DNA of 64,000 nt from assembly GCF_000497045.1 (NCBI RefSeq), contig NW_015961952.1, positions 474,779-538,778 of the forward strand. The letters run 5' to 3'. A program made the position numbers and the translations under genes. The stretch is from Kalmanozyma brasiliensis GHG001 (taxonomy: Eukaryota > Basidiomycota > Ustilaginomycetes > Ustilaginales). The notes under the pieces were generated by a model. That model made no database searches, was not told where the DNA came from, and was given only the letters and a program-made list of their open reading frames with translations. Shown one piece after another: positions 50,833 to 60,914 of the stretch (positions within the stretch are counted from its first letter, which is position 1; every line of letters starts with the position of its first letter).

Positions 50833-52605
50833 ATGCAACTCCAAGGTATCTTTGTTCAACTCGGAGCTATCATGCTCCTGGCTCTCAGCGCCACTGCTGC
50901 TCCCGGCTCCAAGCGCAACAACGGTGGCCGTCAGCCCAACGTCATCCAGCTCATCTCGGACGGCTTCGGTCCGACCTCCGAGACCTACGCTCGCGAGTAC
51001 ATGCAGAGCGCTAAGGGTCTCGCCTGGAACGTCACCTTGCCCCTCGACAAGCTTCTCGTCGGTGAGGTCCGCACCCGTTCGACCGACTCGCTCGTCACCG
51101 ACTCGGCTGCCTCTGCGACCGCCTACTCGTGCGGCCTCAAGAGTGTCAACGCCTACATCGGTGTCGACACGGACAAGAAGCCTTGCGGTACCGTCCTCGA
51201 GGGCGCCAAGGCCAAGGGCTACAACACTGCGCTCGTCACCACCTCGCGCATCACCCACGCTACTCCTGCCTCGTACTCGGCCCACGTCGACGACCGTGAT
51301 GCTGAGGACGAGATCGCCAGCCAGCAGATCGGCCGCTACGTGCTCGGTCGCCAGGTCGACATGCTCTGGGGTGGTGGAAAGCGCCACTTCCTGCCCAACA
51401 CCACTTCGCCTGGTATCCGAACCGACGGCCGCAACCTGATCCAGGAGGCCAAGGAGAACTGCGGCTTCAACATTGTCAACAACCGCACCGACTTTGACGC
51501 TCTCCAGGGTGGTTACGCTCTCAAGCTTCCCTCGCTCGGTCTGTTTGCCTCTTCGCACATGGCCTACGAGATTGACCGCAACGCCACCGAGCAGCCCTCG
51601 CTCAAGGAGATGGCCCTGACCGCGCTCAACGGTCTCCGCCAGCAGAACACGCCCTACTTCATCATGATTGAGGGTGCTCGTATCGACCACGCTGCGCACA
51701 ACAACGACCCCGTCGGCCACATTCACGACATTCTGCAGTACAACGAGATGGTCCAGGCTGTCGTCGACTGGGTTGACGAGAACGCTGCCAACAACGAGGA
51801 TGAGCCCGAGACTGTCGTCTTCTCGGTTGCCGACCACGAGTGCGGTGGTCTCACCCTGGGTCTGCAGCGTGCCGAGGACGAGGAGGCCTACTACGGCTGG
51901 TACCCTGATGTGGTGATGAACGCTACGCGCTCGACCGAGTTCCTGGCTGGCGCCACTGCCAAGTGGTACGCCGCTGCCAACCGCACCGATGCCGACCTGA
52001 GCGCCTACATCAAGAACGAGGTGGTCACCAAGGGTCTCGGCATCCAGGATGTTCAGGATGGCGAGATCTCGCGTGCCGTCGACCTGGCCAAGCTCAAAAA
52101 CCAGATCCCCTACACCGTTTGGCTTTCGTCGATTGTCAGCTGGCGTGCGCACCTAGGCTGGGCGACGACCGGCCACACGGGTGTCTCTGTGGGTCTGTAC
52201 TACCACGAGGCTAAGCCCAAGGACGTGTGGAGCGACAAGTACAAGGCGTACCAGAAGCGTCGCTCGTCGGTCATCGGCTCGCACGAGAACACATGGATCG
52301 GAGAGTGGATCGCCGAGTACCTCAACCTCGACCTGGCCTCGATCACCAAGACGCTCAACAACGGCTCGGACTACAGCTGGTACAGCAACTGGGGCGACAA
52401 GCTGAGCACGTTCACCGATAACCTGGAGCACTACCACGGCGGTCTCAGCCGTGTGATCCCTGCGCGATCGGCTGCCGAGAAGCGTGACCTGCACATTGAC
52501 AACCACGCCGAGAACGAGCCTCTGCTCAGGAGGATCCACGGCCCCCGTGGCGGTGCCACGCTCGAGGAGAGGAGCCACTCGAACGCTCGTCGCCAGGAGC
52601 TCTAA
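50833..52605 (+). CDS. Secreted alkaline phosphatase
   Basis: 590 residues, single exon. It hydrolyses phosphate monoesters using two Zn and one Mg. A signal peptide spans about 1-22 (LGAIMLLALSATAAP). Landmarks: the metal-binding ISDGFGP; the phosphorylated serine S91 in DSLVTDSAASATAYSCG; TSRITHATPASYSAH; EGARIDHAAHNND; SVADHECGGL; and the closing ATTGHTGVSV. There is no C-terminal membrane helix or GPI signal. The tail has a KR Kex2-type site (EKRDLHIDN) and ends in RQEL, which fits the loose ER-retrieval pattern. Several N-glycosylation sequons are present. Codon use is strongly C-ending, which suggests high expression. It is probably induced by phosphate starvation, but no specific site was identified. 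Confidence 0.9.
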   Translation: MQLQGIFVQLGAIMLLALSATAAPGSKRNNGGRQPNVIQLISDGFGPTSETYAREYMQSAKGLAWNVTLPLDKLLVGEVRTRSTDSLVTDSAASATAYSCGLKSVNAYIGVDTDKKPCGTVLEGAKAKGYNTALVTTSRITHATPASYSAHVDDRDAEDEIASQQIGRYVLGRQVDMLWGGGKRHFLPNTTSPGIRTDGRNLIQEAKENCGFNIVNNRTDFDALQGGYALKLPSLGLFASSHMAYEIDRNATEQPSLKEMALTALNGLRQQNTPYFIMIEGARIDHAAHNNDPVGHIHDILQYNEMVQAVVDWVDENAANNEDEPETVVFSVADHECGGLTLGLQRAEDEEAYYGWYPDVVMNATRSTEFLAGATAKWYAAANRTDADLSAYIKNEVVTKGLGIQDVQDGEISRAVDLAKLKNQIPYTVWLSSIVSWRAHLGWATTGHTGVSVGLYYHEAKPKDVWSDKYKAYQKRRSSVIGSHENTWIGEWIAEYLNLDLASITKTLNNGSDYSWYSNWGDKLSTFTDNLEHYHGGLSRVIPARSAAEKRDLHIDNHAENEPLLRRIHGPRGGATLEERSHSNARRQEL

Positions 52606-53684
52606 GTCATTGCTTCCTCATGCGGTCTTAGCGTCATCAAAAGTTTATCATGTCTTCAAGTACATAGAGAATACCATTCGCCGTTCCTAGTCATGCTCGC
52701 ATTTGATCTCTTTTGTCTGTTTCATTGTCATCCTCGAGGTCATCGACGCCCTTAAGGCAGCTGGGCCAACCTGCGTCCCAGGCTCAGCCAGACGCCAACG
52801 CCGGTCCATCGCGCTTCCCGATATTACTAGGCCATTCAATATGTTAGGCCGCATTCTAGTGTCTTGCCGTTGCAAACAGCAGCAGCGAAGTGACGCCAAG
52901 GAGCGGTGAAATGACTGTCGTGTGCATCTGGTCAAAAAATTTGTATATTCGCACGAAAGATTGGGAGAACGCGAAAATTCTTCCTAGCCTCTGAACGCGG
53001 CAGCAGACGGGCGAGTGGCAAAGCGGGCTCTGGCCTCGCAGCCAGCCGGTGACTCGCCCGCGGCGGCTTTCAACAGGACGAGCGGCAATTCTTCTCAAGG
53101 ATTGAAGCGGTGGGCCAACCATCAGCAAGCCATTTGTCGCCCACCGCAGACCACCTCTTGCGCCCTCTGCTCTCATCATCAAGTTTGAAGACTCATCGTC
53201 GGAGCAGGGTACGACACAGATGCGCTGGCAGCACTTGAAAGCTGCGTTTGATTCTCACGCCAACAATGTGACTAGGCAGAAAGCGAAGCCAGCAATAGAG
53301 CTGGCAGGAGGGCGCTGTCGCATTCCCCCGCCTTGAGCCGCACCCGCACCCTTGTTCTTTGAAATGTGACTCGCGCCGCCTTTCTGACGAGTGACCTTTT
53401 TTGAATTTCTTCCCAAGGCTGCGCCCACTGCGTCGACTGCATTATCGCGCTGTGCAACTGCAGTTGGCCTGTCTGCCAATCTCGGTATTTCTCCGAAATC
53501 GCATCTTCTTCCTGTCTCTTTCAGCTGGTCTGGCCTGCCAAGTCAAAATCCAAGATCAAAAAAGGCAGCAGCACAGCACGGCGCAGAGCAGCGGCGCGAA
53601 ACCAAGTCGAGTCAACCGACCGACCAAAGCCTTTCTCCTTTCCTTCTTCCAACCACATAGCACTCGATCATATCCCTCGCCATC
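52606..53684. other. Intergenic region upstream of homocitrate synthase
   Basis: 1079 bp between two same-strand genes. No recognisable gene. The final about 300 bp should be the homocitrate synthase promoter and leader. No TATA box or known lysine-control element was identified. Confidence 0.4.
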
Positions 53685-55007
53685 ATGTGTGACCACAACG
53701 ACCCTACCCCAATTCAGCACGTCAACGGCGGTGCGCCCGACACCCACGTCGCCATCGACACCTCGGCTCCCAACCACAACGGCTCCAACGGTGTCGCCAA
53801 GGACAACGGCAACGTCGGCAACGTTCAGCCTTTCGCTTCTCGCTACTCGGACTTCTTGAGCAACGTCTCCAACTTCAAGATCATCGAGTCCACCCTTCGT
53901 GAGGGTGAGCAGTTCGCAAACGCCTTCTTCGACACCGAGACCAAGATCAAGATTGCCAAGGCTCTTGACAAGTTCGGCGTTGACTGCATCGAGCTCACCT
54001 CGCCCGCCGCCTCGGAACAGTCGCGCAAGGACTGCGAGGCTATCTGCAAGCTTGGCCTCAAGACCAAGGTTATCACCCACATTCGATGCCACATGGACGA
54101 CGCAAGGATCGCCGTCGAGACCGGTGTCGACGGTGTCGATGTCGTCATGGGCACCTCCAAGTTCCTTCGTGAGTTTTCCCACGGCAAGGACATGACCTAC
54201 ATCACCAAGACCGCCATCGAGGTCATCCAGTTCGTCAAGAGCAAGGGCATCGAGATCCGCTTCTCCACCGAGGACTCGTTCCGTTCCGACCTCGTCGACC
54301 TGCTCAGCATCTACCAGGCTGTCGACAAGGTGGGTGTCAACCGTGTCGGTATCGCTGACACCGTCGGTGTCGCCAACCCGAGACAGGTGTATGACCTTGT
54401 CCGCACCCTCCGTGGTGTCGTCGGTTGCGACATCGAGTGCCACTTCCACAACGACACTGGCTGTGCCATCGCCAACGCCTACACTGCGCTCGAGGCCGGT
54501 GCCACCCACGTCGACACCTCGGTCCTCGGTATCGGTGAGCGAAACGGTATCCCTTCGCTCGGTGGTTTCATCGCCCGTATGTACACCGCTGACCGCGAGT
54601 ACGTCATGAGCAAGTACAACCTCAAGGCGTTGCGTGAGGTCGAGAACCTCGTCGCCGAGGCCGTTCAGATCCAGGTCCCCTTCAACAACTACGTCACCGG
54701 CTACTGCGCCTTCACCCACAAGGCTGGTATCCACGCCAAGGCCATTCTTGCCAACCCTTCCACATACGAGATCATCCGTCCCGAGGACTTTGGTATGAGC
54801 CGATACGTCTCGATCGGCCACCGTCTCACTGGCTGGAACGCGGTCAAGTCGAGGTGTGAGCAGCTGGAGCTCACCTTGACCGAGGACCAGGTCAAGGAGG
54901 TCACCGCCAAGATCAAGAAGCTCGCAGATGTACGCGAGCAGACGATGGAGGACGTTGACTCGATCCTCAGGAACTACGCCCGTGCCATCGAGAACGGTAC
55001 CGCCTAA
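53685..55007 (+). CDS. LYS20: Homocitrate synthase
   Basis: 440 residues, single exon. It condenses acetyl-CoA with 2-oxoglutarate to homocitrate, the first and lysine-inhibited step of the fungal alpha-aminoadipate lysine pathway. A TIM barrel begins after a roughly 45-residue hydrophilic leader: [19 protein letters not shown] (catalytic Arg and Glu), [47 protein letters not shown] and the metal-binding [30 protein letters not shown] and the C-terminal [11 protein letters not shown] lid segment complete the family pattern. It has no obvious mitochondrial presequence. Length and frame are normal, and very regular C-ending codon use suggests strong expression. Confidence 0.94.
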   Translation: MCDHNDPTPIQHVNGGAPDTHVAIDTSAPNHNGSNGVAKDNGNVGNVQPFASRYSDFLSNVSNFKIIESTLREGEQFANAFFDTETKIKIAKALDKFGVDCIELTSPAASEQSRKDCEAICKLGLKTKVITHIRCHMDDARIAVETGVDGVDVVMGTSKFLREFSHGKDMTYITKTAIEVIQFVKSKGIEIRFSTEDSFRSDLVDLLSIYQAVDKVGVNRVGIADTVGVANPRQVYDLVRTLRGVVGCDIECHFHNDTGCAIANAYTALEAGATHVDTSVLGIGERNGIPSLGGFIARMYTADREYVMSKYNLKALREVENLVAEAVQIQVPFNNYVTGYCAFTHKAGIHAKAILANPSTYEIIRPEDFGMSRYVSIGHRLTGWNAVKSRCEQLELTLTEDQVKEVTAKIKKLADVREQTMEDVDSILRNYARAIENGTA

Positions 55008-55811
55008 TTGCGTTTCGGCGCAGCTCGTCTCTCCCTCATATATTTCTGCCGTGTCGACAGAGACCACCAAAATTTCACCCAGCAAGCGCCATCTGCTGTC
55101 ATGGCCGCTGTGCTGTTCTCACCTGTCCATTCCGTCGTCGCATCAATGCATTCCAGTTCGCGTCCATTCTCTCATTCTCGCCGGCTGTGCATCTTTCTCG
55201 TCCTGCAACCTCCACGCAACGCTTCTTTGCAGCTTGATTATCATGCCCCTTTACTTGATCACCCTGGATCACAATTGCGCGCCTTGCACGGCGCACTACT
55301 GTGTGCTTCATCAGCGCTGTTCCCTCGAGAATCGCCAGCGCGCTCATGTGTGACCTTCCGCCAGGTTTGGGGTGCTGCCCGATTAGAGATATGGCACCAG
55401 GTTCGGATACTAAATTGATTGATCCGTGTGCTTGCCAACATGAGTTGTGTCTTATCTTGTTTGTCAACGACAGCGAAGCTTCCCTTGCACGGGACGAGTG
55501 GCCGTCATTCGGCAGAGGTGCAAAGCGGCAACCTCGACCCTATCCGACCACGTCGAAAATTTGACCACAGTCAGCCTGGCTAACGCCGAAGTAGCCGCTT
55601 TTGGTTCCCTCCACGGCCATTTTCTGACAGCTTAATCTGCTCTTTCATGTGATAGTGCATGACGATCATCTGAAACAATGCCAGTCCTCACGCTGCCATC
55701 CACCAAATTTGGCCGATCCTGAGATACGACACATCATCAGACGGCCGTGAGATACAACCATCCACCCGCCTACCAACTCGACCTTCCCATGCGCATGCTA
55801 AGTCTACCGCC
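55008..55811. other. Intergenic region
   Basis: 804 bp between homocitrate synthase and the alpha/beta hydrolase, same strand. No gene, repeat or clear promoter element seen. Confidence 0.4.
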
Positions 55812-57401
55812 ATGCACGTTCCGATAGACAACATCGAGCCAGTCTCGGGCTTCCTCACGGGTCACAACCCGCGCCGTACCAAGAGCATTCTCTATGGCGC
55901 TGCTCTCGCTGCATTGGTGTGGGCGGTCACTCCTATCAGCTATGCTATCTTCATCCGGCGAATGCTCAAGACGGGCTCGTTCATCTCGATCCCGCGGGGG
56001 TTCTGGGCCAAGTTCTGGTACTGGTACTCGTTGTTCGAGATTCCCTTCAGCATCTATCTCTGGATCCTCACACGAAGAGCCGCCAAGCAGCCACCTCCGC
56101 TCAGCGTCGAGATGCAAACCCTCCACACCCTCCTGACCAAGTCGCTTACTGCCGGTCTGGCTCCTGCTCCACAGGGTCCAGCTGCGGGCACTCGCAGTCG
56201 TAGCAACGGCCAAGACGGCCACATTTCTGATAAGAAGGTCGAGCAACTGCTCGGCATCAAAGCTTTCGAGAGCAGGCCAGTGGACCAAGACGATGCAAAG
56301 CAGCGGCGCGAACGCTTCCGCTCATGGTTCTTATTTGCAGAGCCCGAGGACATCTACGAGGACAACGTTCGCGAGTGGCTCGCATGGGCCTTTGCCGCTC
56401 GCAATCTCCAAGACGCCCTCGCCGACGAAAAGTACGCGAGCCTCCTCAATGACGGCCTGGAGATGGTCAAGCTGCGCCTTGGCTGGCCCGACATGAAGAA
56501 AGGATACAATCCCAAGGTCAAGGCGATCCGCTTGACGCTCGATCCGGTGCGGACTTTGCACCGTCCGTTTGGGTATTACGTTGTGACAAACGGAGTCAGC
56601 TTCGGAACCATCGCCTGGTTGCTCTTGACCAAAGGCTTCAAGTGGGAGACTGATGGCAAGTGTACTTTCCTCGTCAAGCCTGCAGCGAAGAGAGGGCGAG
56701 ATGAGAAGCCATCGCAGCCGATCGTCTTTCTCCATGGTCTCGGCATCGGACTCGGCCAGTACACTTCGATGCTCTCCTACCTTGCCAAGCACAAGGACGG
56801 TGTAGTCATTCTTATTCAGCCTCACATTTCGACCAACATCTTTTCCAAATACTTCCTCGAACCGCCTTCGAAGGATGAACAAGCCCAAGCCACCATCTCG
56901 ACGCTGCGCAGGCACAACTTCAACAACGTCACAACGCTCAGCCATTCCAACGGCACCATGGTGCTCGGATGGCTACTGCGCACGGCACCGACCATGTTCA
57001 ATCGCAACATCCTCGTCGATCCTGTCTCGTTCTGCATGTGGGAAGGCAGTGTCTGCTATTCCTTCATCCACCGCCGTTGGGCAAGCGGGATCGAAGCGCT
57101 GCTCGGCTACTTTGTCGGTAGAGAGCTGGGCGTCGCGCACACCATCGCCCGACGTTTCCTGTGGTTCGACATGATCCTCTGGGCAGACGAGTTCCCTAGC
57201 TTGGACCCCGAGAAGCTGCAGTTCATCTTCGCAGAGCGAGACGTGCTCGTCGACGTCCCAGGCAGCGTCAAGTACCTCACCGACGCGGGCGTCAGCAAGG
57301 AGTGCATCACCGTGATGCGGGGCTACAACCACGGCCAGGCGCTCATTGTCGACAACAACGGCATGAAGTTGGCTATGAAACAGGTCCGTCTGCGTGTCTG
57401 A
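55812..57401 (+). CDS. Membrane-anchored alpha/beta hydrolase-fold protein
   Basis: 529 residues, single exon. Two hydrophobic segments near the N-terminus (about 27-48 and 60-84) should anchor it in a membrane. A linker follows, then the hydrolase fold starting at PIVFLHGLGIGLGQY (oxyanion-hole HG). The nucleophile elbow is SHSNG, with S379 in place and Ser instead of Gly at the first position of GxSxG. IFAERDVLVDVPG gives the probable acid, and GYNHGQAL near the C-terminus gives the His. All three triad residues are therefore available. The substrate is unknown; lipid esters are a reasonable guess given the membrane anchor. Similar large hydrolases of unknown role occur in many basidiomycetes. 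Confidence 0.75.
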   Translation: MHVPIDNIEPVSGFLTGHNPRRTKSILYGAALAALVWAVTPISYAIFIRRMLKTGSFISIPRGFWAKFWYWYSLFEIPFSIYLWILTRRAAKQPPPLSVEMQTLHTLLTKSLTAGLAPAPQGPAAGTRSRSNGQDGHISDKKVEQLLGIKAFESRPVDQDDAKQRRERFRSWFLFAEPEDIYEDNVREWLAWAFAARNLQDALADEKYASLLNDGLEMVKLRLGWPDMKKGYNPKVKAIRLTLDPVRTLHRPFGYYVVTNGVSFGTIAWLLLTKGFKWETDGKCTFLVKPAAKRGRDEKPSQPIVFLHGLGIGLGQYTSMLSYLAKHKDGVVILIQPHISTNIFSKYFLEPPSKDEQAQATISTLRRHNFNNVTTLSHSNGTMVLGWLLRTAPTMFNRNILVDPVSFCMWEGSVCYSFIHRRWASGIEALLGYFVGRELGVAHTIARRFLWFDMILWADEFPSLDPEKLQFIFAERDVLVDVPGSVKYLTDAGVSKECITVMRGYNHGQALIVDNNGMKLAMKQVRLRV

Positions 57402-57701
57402 TTGTAACATATCATGGAGATGATTTGCTTGTATATTACCATAGAGTTCCCTCTAATCGATGCTTCCATCTTGTTTCTCAATTCGTCCCGGCTCATGTTG
57501 TGTCCCATTCAAGGATGACACGCGATGTGTGTGCATGGCAGATCTACTCCACAGAGCCGCCATGAGCGGTGTTTCCCGATCAGAGCTTGATTCACTCCGG
57601 TGCGAAGGCAGAGGACTCAATGTGAGTGTGTATGCATTGGCTGCGCTGTGAAGAGCTGTTTCTGAAAAAGTCTACGAGTGTATGCCTTGGCATGATGCGC
57701 G
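57402..57701. other. Convergent intergenic region
   Basis: 300 bp between the stop codons of the hydrolase and the OTU protease. No gene seen. Confidence 0.4.
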
Positions 57702-58781
57702 CTACGCTGCCGACGCAGGTCGGAGCGAGTTGTAGTGCTCGCCCAGCCCATACATCTTTCGGTGATAAGAGATGAACAGTGGCTCTCCATCGTACTCTCC
57801 CTCTCCCACCTTGAGCACCGGTACGCCCGACTGGACCACGTTGATCTGGGTGTGAAAGGCTCTGGACAGAGCCAAAATCTCGGGTTGGCCGCCCCACACG
57901 CCTGTATTCTCGACGGCGCTGCAATAGTCGAGAAAGTGTCTTTCCTGTGCCTGCTCGCTATTGAGCGTGCCCGCTTCCTTGTTGACGATGCCCGCCATGT
58001 GCTCGTCCGAGTCCGAGATGAAGGGTTTGTACTCGTCGGGATGCGTGCGCATCTCTTGCGCTGTTGCTCTTCGCGCGGCTTTGTAGTCGGTCGGAGTGTC
58101 CACTTTCCTTCGCAGGTTGAGCTGGTCGGCGACGGCAGCGTAGAGGCAATGACCGTCCGGATTGATCTCGTGCATCGAGACGCCAAGCGCGGCACACATG
58201 GACGAGATGCCCTTTCGTTCCATTTCTGCCTCGTCCGGTTTGTCTCCGCCTAGCCTCACTTCTTCCTCGGCTTGTCTGCGCATCTCTGCCGCCTCAGCTG
58301 CCTTGCGATCCTTCCGCTGCTGCTGACGGCTGACTTTCTTCATCGGTGCCGTGTCTAATGGTGACGCCTCTGCGCTCTTATCGCTGCCGCCGAACAGCTT
58401 GCGTATCGAGTTTCGCCTCTGGCTTGGACTAGTACCGGTGAGTTGAGCAGGGTCTTGATCTGCTGCGTCGCTGTGGTCGTGACCGTGGTGACGTAGCCCG
58501 TTGATCAGACGCTCTCCAGCTCCTCGCAACCCGGTGTGTGTCGACTCCGTCTTGCTACTCGACTCGGAGGGTGTTGGCTTATTGCCTGCGGACGAAATCG
58601 GTTGAGCCGCACTGGTCGATGCAGCGCTTTGAGCATCTCTTTCATCGAGAGCGGCAAGCAGCTCGTCAGCCAGGTCGAAGCCGTTGTCATCTACGAATGG
58701 GTCAATCACGTTCGGCTCAGCCGCGCCGATGTCCGAAGGCGGTGCGGCCGAACGCGATCCTTTCTTGCCTTTCTTCGGCAT
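57702..58781 (-). CDS. OTU-family deubiquitinase, OTUD6/Otu2-like
   Basis: 359 residues, single exon. It is a cysteine protease that removes ubiquitin; OTUD6/Otu2 members act on ribosomal ubiquitin marks in the cytosol. An acidic/Ser-rich N-terminus is followed by a basic helical segment (VSRQQQRKDRKAAEAAEMRRQAEEE), the usual coiled-coil lead-in of this subfamily. The OTU domain follows: HEINPDGHCLYAAVADQL with the catalytic Asp and Cys, then WGGQPEILALSRAFHTQINV, and LGEHYNSL with the catalytic His close to the C-terminus. It lies head to head with the fused phosphatase-deaminase gene across a 393-bp shared promoter. Confidence 0.87.
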   Translation of the reverse strand: MPKKGKKGSRSAAPPSDIGAAEPNVIDPFVDDNGFDLADELLAALDERDAQSAASTSAAQPISSAGNKPTPSESSSKTESTHTGLRGAGERLINGLRHHGHDHSDAADQDPAQLTGTSPSQRRNSIRKLFGGSDKSAEASPLDTAPMKKVSRQQQRKDRKAAEAAEMRRQAEEEVRLGGDKPDEAEMERKGISSMCAALGVSMHEINPDGHCLYAAVADQLNLRRKVDTPTDYKAARRATAQEMRTHPDEYKPFISDSDEHMAGIVNKEAGTLNSEQAQERHFLDYCSAVENTGVWGGQPEILALSRAFHTQINVVQSGVPVLKVGEGEYDGEPLFISYHRKMYGLGEHYNSLRPASAA

Positions 58782-59174
58782 GCTTCCGGTATTGGTAGAG
58801 TGATCTTGTTATGTCGGAAGGCGACAGTGCGGACGGGCCGAGACGAGGATGATTGTGTGGTGGCAAGCGCTGACCTTTCGGAGGCAGGCTTCCGATCTTG
58901 TGTGATTGTCAAGAAGTCGAGCTTCGGTAGAGTGTGACTCTGCAGTTTCTTTTTGTGCCACCTTTTCTCGGACCCTTTTTTTGTCACGGATGTGAGCCGT
59001 TCCTTGCAGCGCAAGAAGACTTCATCTGGGTGGAGGTGATGATGGGCTCGGACCATGCCGAATCACGAATGAATGCAATTACATACGTTGCTCTTTGTTG
59101 TCACAGCTTGGCATCGACCACCATCATCGCTTTTCAACATCGGCAAGACTCACAAACGGTCATCACTGGACACC
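58782..59174. promoter_or_regulatory. Divergent promoter, OTU protease / phosphatase-deaminase fusion
   Basis: 393 bp between two start codons on opposite strands. It contains T-rich runs near 58948-58982. No consensus regulatory site recognised. Confidence 0.4.
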
Positions 59175-60755
59175 ATGGCCAAGGGCACGAGCGCCATCGA
59201 CCCGAGCAACTACGCCTCGCTCGGCCTCACCCACGTTCAATATGATCCATCGGACTCGTTTGCCAAGCTCCTCGCCCTGGTCACCCTCTCGCCCATCTTC
59301 CTCCTCTGCTCCTATGTGACCATCATCCTTCTTCGCCGAGAGCTGACCTTCATCAATGCGCTCATCGGACAACTCGCTTGCGAGGGACTCAACTGGGGGC
59401 TCAAGCGTCTCTTTAAGCAGCCTCGTCCTACGGATCGTCTCGGTGCTGGCTATGGAATGCCTTCGTCCCACTCGCAATTTCTGGGCTTCTTTGCTGCCTT
59501 CTTCCTGGCGCACTTCTACCTCAACCGTCCTCCTCTCGTCAAGCCGCGCACGCTAATCAACTCGATGAGGCGGTTCGAGCACGGCCTTGCCATGGTCTTG
59601 ATCGCTTCCATCACCATCTTGACGTGCTACTCGAGGCATCACCTGCACTATCACACGCCTCTACAGATCATCGTCGGCATCTCGATCGGACTCGCCTTCG
59701 GAAGCATCTACTACTACTTTACAGAGTATCTCTCGAAGAAGCCGCTTCGACTACCGGCTCCCCTCGCCGTCTCGGAATCCTCCTCTCCTCTGGCCATCCG
59801 TGCCAACCGACTGCTTTCGCCCATCACCACCTCACCAAGGCCCGAATCAGGTCTACGACAGCGTAAGCAACGAAGAAGATCCTCCACCCTCAGCGACATG
59901 ATCCTGCCGGAATTGCATCCTTCTCCGCCCATCCGACAGATCCTCCTCGACCATCCCATCGCAATCGCCTTCCGCATCCGAGACAGCTGGGCTGTCTGGC
60001 GGGATGGCGGCATCGAAGGCGAATACGGTGCGTGGAGGCGCGAATGGGAAGCTCGAAGAGCCGCCTCGACGCCAGTCAACAGCGCAGCAGCGGCCCAACT
60101 TGCTGGTAGCGGTGACGTCGGTCGATCGGCTCGCCACTACGACATGATGCTGAAAGCTCTGGACGAAGCGGACAAGTCTCCACCCACCGACGCTGCTTTC
60201 TGCGTAGGCTGCGTCATCTCCTTCACGAGCGACTCCTCGCGCGCCTCGTCCGCGGACATCCTCGCAACCGGCTTCTCGAGGGAGCTCCCCGGCAATACAC
60301 ATGCCGAACAGTGCGCACTTGACAAACTTGCCTCAGACTTCAAGTCGAAGGCGCAGCAAAAGACGGCAAAGAACGTGCCGACGCTCGATCTCGACCTGTA
60401 TACGACCATGGAGCCGTGTTCAGAGCGACTCTCGGGCAATCTGCCTTGCGTACAGCGCATCCTCCAGTTCAATGAGCAAGGCAACATCTTTACTCTTCCG
60501 CGACGCCTCGTCCAGCAAACGACGCAAGCCGACAGCGTGGCAAAGTCGGGCGACAGCGTCCAGGCTAAGCTGCGCATTCGACGCGTGTTCCAAGGTGTCG
60601 CCGAGCCGGACGACTTTGTCAACTGTCAAGGCCAAAACCTGCTTCGAGACCGAGACATTCAAGTGCACACCGTGCGCAGCAGCAAAGACGACGACGGACA
60701 GCTCGAGCAGGACTGCCTGCGGATCGCTAGAAAAGGGCATCCAGCAGACAAGTGA
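59175..60755 (+). CDS. Fusion of dolichyldiphosphatase and RIB2-type deaminase
   Basis: 526 residues from the ATG at 59175, which has a CACCATGG context; an upstream in-frame ATG at 59073 adds 34 residues of leader. N-terminal half: a PAP2-type dolichyl pyrophosphate phosphatase like yeast Cax4/Cwh8, with about four membrane helices and the three motifs K77-x6-R84-P85, PSSHS (96-100) and SR-x5-H (153-160). It recycles dolichol in the ER lumen. A basic linker (about 200-320) follows. C-terminal half: a zinc-dependent deaminase with GNTHAEQCAL (H376, E378) and PCSERLSGNLPC (C415, C425), the pattern of the RIB2 deaminase of riboflavin synthesis and related cytidine deaminase-fold enzymes. One open frame spans both, with no stop or intron signal between them. 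Confidence 0.85.
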   Translation: MAKGTSAIDPSNYASLGLTHVQYDPSDSFAKLLALVTLSPIFLLCSYVTIILLRRELTFINALIGQLACEGLNWGLKRLFKQPRPTDRLGAGYGMPSSHSQFLGFFAAFFLAHFYLNRPPLVKPRTLINSMRRFEHGLAMVLIASITILTCYSRHHLHYHTPLQIIVGISIGLAFGSIYYYFTEYLSKKPLRLPAPLAVSESSSPLAIRANRLLSPITTSPRPESGLRQRKQRRRSSTLSDMILPELHPSPPIRQILLDHPIAIAFRIRDSWAVWRDGGIEGEYGAWRREWEARRAASTPVNSAAAAQLAGSGDVGRSARHYDMMLKALDEADKSPPTDAAFCVGCVISFTSDSSRASSADILATGFSRELPGNTHAEQCALDKLASDFKSKAQQKTAKNVPTLDLDLYTTMEPCSERLSGNLPCVQRILQFNEQGNIFTLPRRLVQQTTQADSVAKSGDSVQAKLRIRRVFQGVAEPDDFVNCQGQNLLRDRDIQVHTVRSSKDDDGQLEQDCLRIARKGHPADK

Positions 60756-60914
60756 AGGGAGAACGCAAGAAATGTCATTGTGCAGGGGTATCATACAATG
60801 CGATAAACGAGCCGAATCATGTGCACGAACAACGAAACCAGAGCGAGCAAAATAATGAACGGAGCGATCCTTGAGGGGGAAGTGAGCGGACTCCAGAGAC
60901 GAATTTGTGCTTTT

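Noticed and set aside
53556..55085. 509-residue minus-strand frame opposite homocitrate synthase
   Set aside because: Antisense shadow caused by strong codon bias; no recognisable family.
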